Assembly: GCF_006442545.2 (NCBI RefSeq)
Contig: NZ_CP083952.1
Location: 186,001-250,000, forward strand
Reading direction: 5' to 3'
Length of the DNA stretch: 64,000 bases
Source of the DNA: Mesorhizobium sp. B2-1-8
Lineage (GTDB): Bacteria; Pseudomonadota; Alphaproteobacteria; Rhizobiales; Rhizobiaceae
A program made the translations under genes and the position numbers. Shown in pieces: positions 31,125 to 37,785 of this stretch; position 1 is the stretch's first letter; each line of letters starts with the position of its first letter. The notes under the pieces are model-generated. The model made no database searches and was not told where the DNA came from. It saw nothing but the letters and a program-made list of their open reading frames with translations.

Positions 31125-31610
31125 ATGAATGTCGGCGACGCCGCCCACCGCTCAGGCCTGCCGGCCAAGACCATCCGCTACTACGAGGAAATCGGCCTGA
31201 TCGCGCCCGCGCGCGCCGCCAATGGCTACCGCGACTATTCGGGCGACGACATCCACCGGTTGGCCTTCCTGCGCCGCGCGCGCAACCTCGGCTTTTCCAT
31301 CGACGACTGCCGCCAACTGATGGCGCTCTACAGGGATCGCGGCCGCGCCAGCCACGACGTGCGCGCGATCGCCGCCGCCCACGTCACAGCCATCGAGGAG
31401 AAGGTGCGCGAGCTGCAATCGATGCGCTCGACGCTGCAGAAGCTCGTTCATGCCTGCCATGGCGACGAGCGGCCGGACTGCCCGATCCTGGATGATATGG
31501 CGGGGGCGGCGTTGGCCGGCGACAAACCGCACCGCAGGAGCGGTCGACAGCGTGTCGAGGAAGGTGTCCTGGGCGAAGGCGGCGCCAGCCGCCTTGCCAC
31601 GCGCTCGTGA
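31125..31610 (+). CDS. MerR-family Cu(I)-responsive regulator (CueR/HmrR)
   Basis: A 161-aa MerR-type activator. The N-terminal winged helix starts GDAAHRSGLPAKTIRYYEEIGL; a dimerisation helix follows; the metal loop is CHGDERPDCPIL with Cys111 and Cys119, the CxxxxxxxC pair that binds Cu(I) in CueR/HmrR. About 30 extra residues follow the metal loop, longer than E. coli CueR. GAGGA lies 6 bases before the ATG. The matching operator is in front of copA at 18467-18497, about 13 kb away; none was found in front of this gene itself. Confidence 0.9.
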   Translation: MNVGDAAHRSGLPAKTIRYYEEIGLIAPARAANGYRDYSGDDIHRLAFLRRARNLGFSIDDCRQLMALYRDRGRASHDVRAIAAAHVTAIEEKVRELQSMRSTLQKLVHACHGDERPDCPILDDMAGAALAGDKPHRRSGRQRVEEGVLGEGGASRLATRS

Positions 31611-31628
31611 AAGCCGCCAGCATTGGTT

Positions 31629-31660
31629 CGTGCAGTATATTGCACGCTCTAATATGAGCG
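31629..31660. promoter_or_regulatory. Two adjacent hyphenated dyads upstream of the deaminase gene
   Basis: CGTGCA-GTATAT-TGCACG (31629-31646) overlaps CGCTC-TAATAT-GAGCG (31645-31660). TAATAT resembles a -10 box, placing the first dyad in the promoter spacer where a repressor could bind. The site is 60-90 bp before the deaminase start. The regulator is unknown. Confidence 0.35.
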
Positions 31661-31720
31661 TAGGGTACAAGCACAGCCGCTGGTCCCGCTTGCCGGTGAC
31701 CCAATGACCGGAGAGAGTGC

Positions 31721-32191
31721 ATGACCCGCGACCAGATGCTCGCCCACCTTCGCACCGCCGATGCGGTCGCTCGCGAGACTGCCGCGCACGGCCATCATCC
31801 GTTCGGTGCGGTGCTGGTCGGTCCCGACGACGCGATCCTCATGCGCCAAGGCAACATCGACACCGTTCATCACGCCGAGACCGAACTCGCACGGCGCGCG
31901 GCGGCAGCCTATTCGCCGGCGTTTCTCTGGACCTGCACGCTGGTCTCGACCGGCGAGCCCTGTGCGATGTGCACCGGAACGCTCTACTGGGCGAATATCG
32001 GGCGGCTGGTCTATGGCTTCGAGGAGACCGAGCTTCTCGCGCTGACCGGCGACCATCCCGAAAACCCGACGATGAGCCTGTCCTCGCGCGTCGTGCTCGG
32101 CTCTGGACAGAAGAAGATCGAGGTTCACGGCCCCTTCCCCGAAATTGCGGACGAACTGGTCGCGGTGCACCGTGGCTTCTGGCAGCGATAG
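31721..32191 (+). CDS. Nucleoside/nucleobase deaminase (CDA superfamily)
   Basis: A 156-aa zinc-dependent deaminase. The catalytic HAE (His51-Glu53) and the zinc ligands PCAMC (Cys81, Cys84) are in place, with the general shape of guanine deaminase/TadA-like enzymes. The substrate (guanine, adenosine or another base) cannot be read with certainty; the short length and the C-terminal segment VAVHRGFWQR favour the small nucleoside deaminase group over tRNA-editing TadA. GGAGAG lies about 8 bases before the ATG. Confidence 0.85.
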   Translation: MTRDQMLAHLRTADAVARETAAHGHHPFGAVLVGPDDAILMRQGNIDTVHHAETELARRAAAAYSPAFLWTCTLVSTGEPCAMCTGTLYWANIGRLVYGFEETELLALTGDHPENPTMSLSSRVVLGSGQKKIEVHGPFPEIADELVAVHRGFWQR

Positions 32192-32775
32192 CGGTTCTTC
32201 GCGACCACGCCCCGCGGAAATGCTGCCCGGCATTCGAATGACGCCACCCCGCCAATCCTGCGCTATTATGGTCAAAGCTGACGGCGACCAAATCCCCAAA
32301 TCTGCCGCCGCCAGTCAGGCTCGGCGGTTTTGCCAGTATTTATGTCCCCCCAAACCGCCGAGCCGCCCCCGGTCAGCCGGTCGATTCCTCTGCCTAAAGC
32401 GGGTTGGGCGGCAGATTCAACGCGCGTTTTTGAGGCGGCTGGTCCACGGCGTCTCGTGCTTGCCTTGGTACGAAGGGGCGCGCCAACGCTGCCCTGTTCA
32501 AACCCAATAAAAAGCCCGCCACAGTAGCGACCCGGGACGGGCTTCATTCTGAGCGGCTACATCCTGAGAATCGACCGCTGCACCCTAACTGTTTAGCATT
32601 TTAATTATTCTGTGAATGGTGTTATCGCACCATTGGGTCTGTCAAATACACAATCGCCGCCTAAAAGGCGATTATCCGGAATATGATCCTCGACAGGCCG
32701 GCTCTTTCTGTACGCATCATACCAAGCCCGCGTTGGCCTCTAGGAAATCCATGGCGCCGCTCTAGGTGGGGCGGA
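32192..32775. other. Gene-poor region with several inverted repeats
   Basis: This 584-bp stretch has no convincing gene on either strand. It contains a 13-bp perfect inverted repeat (32318-32330 with 32352-32364), a minus-strand intrinsic terminator (32506-32544), and two small dyads, AATGGTG/CACCATT (32615-32634) and AATCGCC/GGCGATT (32652-32673). The right half is clearly more AT-rich than the surroundings. The minus-strand signals suggest a small RNA (see next entry). Confidence 0.6.
32506..32607 (-). ncRNA. Candidate small RNA with its own promoter and terminator
   Basis: On the minus strand a consensus -35 TTGACA (32645-32640) is followed by a dyad AATGGTG-N6-CACCATT in the promoter spacer region, about 100 bases of non-coding DNA, and an intrinsic terminator: AGCCCG-bulge-CC pairs with GG-CGGGCT and is followed by TTTTTATT (ending at 32506). 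No gene on the minus strand lies upstream to need this terminator. The 5' end near 32607 is a guess, and the -10 box is weak. Confidence 0.4.
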
Positions 32776-33054
32776 ATGGCGCTCTATTATTTCCACCTCG
32801 ACAACAACGGAACGAGCTTCCCTGACGATGGGGGCACAGAGTGCCAGGACGTTGCCGTTGTCAGGTATGAAGCAATCAATTTCCTGGCAGAGATGACGAG
32901 AAACGCGCTTCCGGATGGCGATGACCACAAGCTGGTGATCGTAGTCAAAGATGGCGGCGGAGATTTGGTTTTTCGAGCCAGTCTTTTTGAGGTTGAAACG
33001 GGGCGTCTGTCGGCATCACCACCCTCGCCAGGTCATGGAACCGTGGGAACCTGA
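32776..33054 (+). CDS. DUF6894-like small protein
   Basis: A 92-aa protein starting MALYYFHLDNNGTSFPDDGG, with later ECQDVAVVRYEAINFLAEM. This matches the pattern of the small DUF6894 family (xxYYFHxxDG...D..G.E..D...A..EA), common in Rhizobiales and of unknown function. GGTGGGGCGGA precedes the ATG. The open frame begins upstream at 32683 but without family similarity. Its 3' end overlaps the next small gene. Confidence 0.65.
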   Translation: MALYYFHLDNNGTSFPDDGGTECQDVAVVRYEAINFLAEMTRNALPDGDDHKLVIVVKDGGGDLVFRASLFEVETGRLSASPPSPGHGTVGT

Positions 33055-33214
33055 CGACTACTTCGATATAAGCGCTCGCCTATATCAGGAACGGGCGGTG
33101 GCACAGGTTGAGAATTTGCGCTCGGATATCGAAGAGACGCGCCGTGTAATCGATGAATCTCGCAAGCTGCTAGATCGGCTTGCCGCCAAGTCAGGCGGCG
33201 CTATCCAGCCGTAG
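33035..33214 (+). CDS. Small coiled-coil hypothetical protein
   Basis: A 59-aa, highly charged peptide beginning MEPWEPDDYFDISARLYQE. Its helical stretch (NLRSDIEETRRVIDESRKLL) has a heptad pattern consistent with a short coiled coil. It overlaps the end of the DUF6894 gene by 20 bp, suggesting translational coupling. The frame is open upstream to 32951, so the start is uncertain. Not recognised as a known family. Confidence 0.45.
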   Translation: MEPWEPDDYFDISARLYQERAVAQVENLRSDIEETRRVIDESRKLLDRLAAKSGGAIQP

Positions 33215-33254
33215 GGGAATGGCTCCGCTGTGGAAGCTCTGATACAAATCAGCC

Positions 33255-33449
33255 ATGGTCGCGCCCTTTAGTAGTTTTGTTGGAAGCATGATCCTTATTG
33301 TGATCGGCATTCTCGCGTACCGGTGGTTTGGCCTCATCGCGGTCGTCATTGTCGGCGGCATTGGTTATCCCGCGTTGCTGGCCTTGACCTTATACTGGGG
33401 CGATTTGAAAGCCCGGAAGGTCTTTAATCCGACTGATCAGGACCTCTAG
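33255..33449 (+). CDS. Small membrane protein, two predicted helices
   Basis: A 64-aa protein with two hydrophobic segments (SMILIVIGILAYRWFGLIAV and VIVGGIGYPALLALTLYW) and a short charged C-terminus. There is no clear ribosome-binding site, but it follows two small co-oriented genes closely (40 bp). Function unknown. Confidence 0.45.
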   Translation: MVAPFSSFVGSMILIVIGILAYRWFGLIAVVIVGGIGYPALLALTLYWGDLKARKVFNPTDQDL

Positions 33450-33554
33450 CCGTTCAGAACTAGGCCGTATGGGCCTGACAGGCCGGCAACCTATTTGGTG
33501 GTTCGACGCAAGAACGGGTTCAAACCGTGAACAAAATCTGGCATAGTGCCTGCC

Positions 33555-34055
33555 ATGCCAATCATCTCCCCGATTCCCCTGAACCCTCTGATCGACGGTC
33601 GCCAGTCCGAGCGCGCCATGCTGGTGCGGCGGGGCGTGCAGCGGCTGCTGATGCAAATGGGCGCGCATGTGCTGCCCGAACTGTCGCTGGCCACCGGCCG
33701 CCGCGCCGACCTCGTGGCGCTGACCCGGCAAGGCGATATCTGGATCATCGAGATCAAATCCTCGATCGAGGATTTTCGCGTCGACCGCAAATGGCCTGAT
33801 TACCGGCTGCATTCCGACCGTTTCTTCTTTGCTACCCATCCCGGCGTGCCAGCCGAAATCTTTCCCGAAGAATGCGGCTTCATCCTCTCCGACGGCTATG
33901 GCGCCGAAATCCTGCGCGACGCGCCGGAGCACCGCATGGCGGCGGCAACGCGCAAGGCGCTGATGCTGCGCATCGCAAGGGCGGGTGCTTCGCGGCTGCT
34001 GGCGGCGGAGCTGGCGGGCGTGGCAGTGCCGGCGCTGGAGGGGGAGAGCGAGTAA
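33555..34055 (+). CDS. mmcB: MmcB-family DNA repair protein
   Basis: A 166-aa protein of the MmcB/PF06319 family, a putative PD-(D/E)xK nuclease. The nuclease-like core is RRADLVALTRQGDIWIIEIK, with Asp in the second strand and ExK (EIK) after it. Caulobacter mmcB is induced by DNA damage and works with alternative translesion functions. The GTG at 33546 would add three residues; the ATG at 33555 is used because the family begins MPIISP-like. There is no strong ribosome-binding site. A large inverted-repeat element follows. Confidence 0.83.
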   Translation: MPIISPIPLNPLIDGRQSERAMLVRRGVQRLLMQMGAHVLPELSLATGRRADLVALTRQGDIWIIEIKSSIEDFRVDRKWPDYRLHSDRFFFATHPGVPAEIFPEECGFILSDGYGAEILRDAPEHRMAAATRKALMLRIARAGASRLLAAELAGVAVPALEGESE

Positions 34056-34096
34056 ACGCGGCCCTGAAATTGACGCCCGCAACTGTCAGGGTGCTG

Positions 34097-34273
34097 GCGC
34101 CGCCCCTCATCTGCCTGCCGGCATCTTCTCCCCGTATAGCGACGGGGAGAAGGACGCTCTCGTCGCGGATTTCGCCGATCGCCGACATTGCAGAGAAAGG
34201 TGGCGGGGTTGCGGCCAGCCCCTTCGCCCCGTTTACGGGGAGAAGATGCCGGCAGGCAGATGAGGGGCGGCGC
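34097..34273. repeat. Large rhizobial inverted-repeat element (RIME-like), copy 1
   Basis: A perfect 39-bp inverted repeat: the left arm (34097-34135) begins GCGCCGCCCCTCATCTGCC and is exactly complementary to the right arm (34235-34273). The 99-bp centre also contains smaller CCCCGT/ACGGGG dyads. The element resembles the rhizobial intergenic mosaic elements. A diverged copy lies at 35581-35760 on the other side of nhaA. Confidence 0.85.
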
Positions 34274-34333
34274 GACATTCGCCGAAAAGTGGATTCGCGT
34301 CGAAACAGCGGTCACGTTTTAGGGCAGGCCATC

Positions 34334-35530
34334 CTACTCCTCCGCTTCTTCCACTCCCCCCGCAGCCGGCGCCATCAGCAGCACCGCGGCGCCGAGCAGC
34401 GCGGCGACGAAGGAACCCGCGAGAATGCCGACCTTGACCGCGTCCTGCAGCGCCACGTCGCTGGCGAAGGCGAGCAGGCCGATGAACAGGCTCATGGTGA
34501 AGCCGATGCCACACAGCAGCGAGATGCCGATCATGTGCGACCAGCCGGCATGGGCCGGCAGGTCGGCGAGGCCGAAGCGGATGGCGAGCGCGGAGGAGCC
34601 GAACACGCCGACCAGCTTGCCGACGACGAGACCGGCCGCGACGCCCAGCGTCAGAGGCTCGATCAAGGCACTGACGCTCAGGCCGGCAAGCGAAACGCCG
34701 GCATTGGCGAAGCCGAAGATCGGCACGACGATGAACGCCACCAGCTTGTGCAGACCATGCTCGAGCCGGTGCAGCGGCGAATGGTCGAGATCGTGGCCGA
34801 TCCCGGCGGAGCGTTCGAGCGGAATGGTGAGCGCCAGCGCCACGCCGGCGAGCGTGGCATGGACGCCGGACTTCAGCACCAGCACCCACAGGACGGCGCC
34901 AAGCACGAGATAAGGCACCAGCGTCATCACCCGCATGCGGTTGAGCACGACAAGCGCGGCAATGACGGCGAAGGCCGCGCCGAGATAGGCCAGCGACAGA
35001 CCGCTGGTGTAGAATATGGCGATGATGATGACGGCGCCCAGGTCGTCGATGATGGCAAGCGCGGTCAGGAAGACCTTCAGCGAGGCCGGCACGCGGCTGC
35101 CGAGCAGCGACAGCACGCCGAGGGCGAAGGCGATATCGGTGGCGGTCGGGATCGCCCAGCCGGACAATGCGGCCGGGTTGTTGCTGTTGACGGCGACATA
35201 GACCAGCGCCGGCACCACCATGCCGCCGGCCGCGGCTATGCCGGGCAGCACCCGGCGCGGCCAGGTCGAGAGCTGGCCGTCCAGCATCTCGCGCTTGATC
35301 TCCAGCCCGACGAGCAGGAAGAACACCGCCATCAGCCCGTCATTGACCCAGTGCGAGACGCTGAGCGGGCCGAGATAGGCGTGGAGAACGGAGAAATAGG
35401 TTTCGGCAAGCGGCGAATTGGCGACGATCAGGGCAAGGGCGGCCGCCGCCATCAGGATGATCCCGCCAGCCGCCTCGCTGTCCAGGAATTCGCGAAAGAC
35501 GGAAACCGGCCGTTGCTTCAAATCCTGCAT
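34334..35530 (-). CDS. nhaA: Na+/H+ antiporter NhaA
   Basis: A 398-aa inner-membrane antiporter that exports Na+ in exchange for protons at alkaline pH or high salt. The ion-binding and unwound-helix residues are visible: Asp132 in [12 protein letters not shown] and the Asp162-Asp163 pair in AIIDDLGAV. The N-terminus [19 protein letters not shown] is typical, and about 12 helices are present. It stands alone between two inverted-repeat elements. Confidence 0.96.
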   Translation of the reverse strand: MQDLKQRPVSVFREFLDSEAAGGIILMAAAALALIVANSPLAETYFSVLHAYLGPLSVSHWVNDGLMAVFFLLVGLEIKREMLDGQLSTWPRRVLPGIAAAGGMVVPALVYVAVNSNNPAALSGWAIPTATDIAFALGVLSLLGSRVPASLKVFLTALAIIDDLGAVIIIAIFYTSGLSLAYLGAAFAVIAALVVLNRMRVMTLVPYLVLGAVLWVLVLKSGVHATLAGVALALTIPLERSAGIGHDLDHSPLHRLEHGLHKLVAFIVVPIFGFANAGVSLAGLSVSALIEPLTLGVAAGLVVGKLVGVFGSSALAIRFGLADLPAHAGWSHMIGISLLCGIGFTMSLFIGLLAFASDVALQDAVKVGILAGSFVAALLGAAVLLMAPAAGGVEEAEE

Positions 35531-35580
35531 TTTGCCTCCGTTACCTAGCCTGCTCGGCGGGCTTCATTGTCCATGCGCCG

Positions 35581-35760
35581 GCGCCGCCCCTCACCTGCCT
35601 GCCGGCATCCTCTCGCCGTATAGTGACGGGGAGAGGGGCGCTGTCACTGTCGGCTTGGCCAATCACCTGCGTCGCAGAAGGGCGCCGACATCGCAGCCAG
35701 CCTCTTTCTCTCCGTCACTATACGGGGAGAAATGCCCGGCAGGGCAATGAGGGGCGGCGC
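35581..35760. repeat. Large rhizobial inverted-repeat element (RIME-like), copy 2
   Basis: Ends GCGCCGCCCCTCA and its complement TGAGGGGCGGCGC match copy 1. The arms share the GCCTGCCGGCAT and CTCxCCGTATAGTGACGG blocks but with several mismatches and a one-base bulge, so this copy has decayed more. It lies between nhaA and actR. Confidence 0.8.
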
Positions 35761-35800
35761 TGAGTTCGAAATTGGCATGGTCCGAACCGATCCGGCGATC

Positions 35801-36364
35801 CTAGCGCGGCGCGCGCTTGGCCAGTATCCGCTGCAGCGTGCGGCGATGCATGTTGAGCCGGCGCGCGGTCTCGGAGACGTTGCGCTCGCACATTTCGTAG
35901 ACGCGCTGGATATGTTCCCAGCGCACGCGGTCGGCCGACATCGGGTTTTCCGGAGGCGCGGCGCGCTCGCCGGTGGTGCGGGTCAGTGCCGCGAAGACAT
36001 CGTCGGCATCGGCGGGCTTCGACAGATAGTCGACGGCGCCGAGTTTCACCGCGGTCACCGCGGTGGCGATGTTGCCGTAGCCGGTCAAGATGATGGTGCG
36101 GGAATCCTCGCGCTTCTCGCGGATGGCGGCGACCACGTCGAGGCCGTTGCCGTCGCCCAGCCGCATGTCGACCACCGCATAAGCGGGCGGATTGGCGCGG
36201 GCCTTGCCCACGGCCTCCTCGACGCTCTCGGCGGTCTCGACCACGAAGCCCCTGGTTTCCATGGCACGGGCCAGACGGGTCAGGAACGGCTTGTCGTCAT
36301 CGACGATCAGAAGCGAGGTGTCCTCGCCTTCAACCATGGGCCCACTGTTTTCATCGCCTGTCAT
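35801..36364 (-). CDS. actR: Response regulator ActR/RegA (redox two-component system)
   Basis: A 187-aa PrrA/RegA/ActR-type regulator. The receiver domain has the acidic pocket VDDD (21-24), phospho-acceptor Asp66 in VVDMRLGDGNG and Lys in LSKPAD. The C-terminal Fis-like helix-turn-helix NVSETARRLNMHRRTLQRIL is the invariant family DNA-binding helix. It controls carbon fixation, respiration, acid tolerance and nitrogen functions in alphaproteobacteria. The frame continues to a TTG abutting the actS stop codon; the ATG at 36364 with an upstream AGGAA is preferred. It is downstream of actS in the same operon. Confidence 0.93.
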   Translation of the reverse strand: MTGDENSGPMVEGEDTSLLIVDDDKPFLTRLARAMETRGFVVETAESVEEAVGKARANPPAYAVVDMRLGDGNGLDVVAAIREKREDSRTIILTGYGNIATAVTAVKLGAVDYLSKPADADDVFAALTRTTGERAAPPENPMSADRVRWEHIQRVYEMCERNVSETARRLNMHRRTLQRILAKRAPR

Positions 36365-36427
36365 CGTCTCGAAAATTCCTGCTGCCTTATTTTTACGCAG
36401 ATATAGTTTTGCGGGGCTATTGTCCAA

Positions 36428-37759
36428 TTACGCAGTGTCAAACATGGTCGCCGGGGCGGATTCCGGATTCAGAAAGACGCTTCTCGGCCATGAAATCCGC
36501 ACCACGGCCCCTTCGCCGAGGCCGCTCGAGTTGCGGAAGTCGAGCGTAGCGCCAGAACGTTCGAGCAATGTCTTGGCGATGAACAGGCCGAGCCCGAGGC
36601 CGCCTCCGGCCTCATTGCCCTGGCGTGTCGACATATAGGGCTCGCCAATACGGTCGATGATCTCGGGCGGAAAACCCGGGCCGTCATCGGTGATCGAGAA
36701 GGAGACCGTCGCCTCGTCCCAGCTCCAGCGTATGGTGACGCTCTTGCGGGCGAAATCGACGGCGTTCTCGACCAGGTTGCCGAGGCCATAGATGACACCC
36801 GGATTGCGCCGCCCGACCGGCTCCGGTCCGGTCCGCTCGCCGGGGCGAAGCTTGATCGAAATGCCGAAGTCGCGATGCGGCGCGATAACCTCCTCGACCA
36901 GCGAGGTCAGCGGCAGGCGGGACAGATGCGCCTCGCCCTCCGACGACAGGCTGGTCAGGCGCTTGAGGATTTCGCGGCAGCGCTCGCTCTGCGAGCGCAG
37001 CAGCTTCACGTCTTCCCCGTATTTCGGATCGCTGCCGAGCGCCTTTTCCATTTCCTTGGCGACCAGCGTGATGGTGGCGAGCGGCGTGCCGAGTTCGTGC
37101 GCGGCGGCGGCGGCCAGGCCGTCGAGTGCCGAAAGATGCTGCTCGCGCTGCAACACCAGTTCGGTGGCGGCCAGCGCGTTGGCCAGAAGCCGGGCCTCGG
37201 CGGCCACCCGGAAGGCATAGATGGCAGTGAAGGCGATGGACGACAGCACCGCCATCCACATGCCGGCGACGTAGATGAAGGGCATCACCAGCGGCGCGCC
37301 TTCATGCCAGGGCAGCGGCAGATGTCGGAAGACCAGCAAGGTCGCCGCTATCATCACCAGCCCGCCGAGGATGGCGGTGAGCCGAAGGGGCAGCGAGGTC
37401 GCCGAAATGACGACGGGCACGGTCATCAGCAGCGAGAACGGATTGGTCAGGCCGCCGGTCATGTAGAGCAGGCCGGCAAGCTGCAGGCTGTCGAAGATCA
37501 GAATGCCGAAGGCGGCGAACGGGGTGAGCCGGTGCGCGGCCGGAAAGCGGAAGGCCAGAAACAGGTTCATCCAGGCCGAACCGGCGATCAGGGCGAAACA
37601 CAGGCTGACCGGCAGCGGGAATTTCAGCCCGTAGGCGACGACGAGCACCGCCACGCTTTGACCGACGATGGCCAGCCAGCGCAGCCGGATCAGCGTGTTG
37701 AGGCGCAGTCGCTGGCTCTGCTGGAAATCGGGCGTGTTCAGAATGTTGATCATGGCCAT
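36428..37759 (-). CDS. actS: Redox sensor histidine kinase ActS/RegB
   Basis: A 443-aa membrane kinase. Six hydrophobic segments fill residues about 28-185, including the quinone-sensing GGLTNPF (102-108). The H-box is AAAAHELGTPLATI (His221), and the redox box QSERCREIL holds the conserved cysteine (Cys261) that forms an intermolecular disulfide in RegB. N, G1 and G2 boxes (NLVENAVDFA, DDGPGF, GGGLGLGLF) complete the kinase domain. It phosphorylates ActR. The hrpB gene ends 26 bp upstream, so these genes may be co-transcribed. Confidence 0.95.
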   Translation of the reverse strand: MAMINILNTPDFQQSQRLRLNTLIRLRWLAIVGQSVAVLVVAYGLKFPLPVSLCFALIAGSAWMNLFLAFRFPAAHRLTPFAAFGILIFDSLQLAGLLYMTGGLTNPFSLLMTVPVVISATSLPLRLTAILGGLVMIAATLLVFRHLPLPWHEGAPLVMPFIYVAGMWMAVLSSIAFTAIYAFRVAAEARLLANALAATELVLQREQHLSALDGLAAAAAHELGTPLATITLVAKEMEKALGSDPKYGEDVKLLRSQSERCREILKRLTSLSSEGEAHLSRLPLTSLVEEVIAPHRDFGISIKLRPGERTGPEPVGRRNPGVIYGLGNLVENAVDFARKSVTIRWSWDEATVSFSITDDGPGFPPEIIDRIGEPYMSTRQGNEAGGGLGLGLFIAKTLLERSGATLDFRNSSGLGEGAVVRISWPRSVFLNPESAPATMFDTA

Positions 37760-37785
37760 GGATTACAGCCGTGGGGCGGCGAGCG

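Noticed and set aside
34097..35760. CRISPR array or transposon ends around nhaA
   Set aside because: Only two palindromic copies, no regular spacing, no cas genes, no transposase and no target-site duplications were seen.
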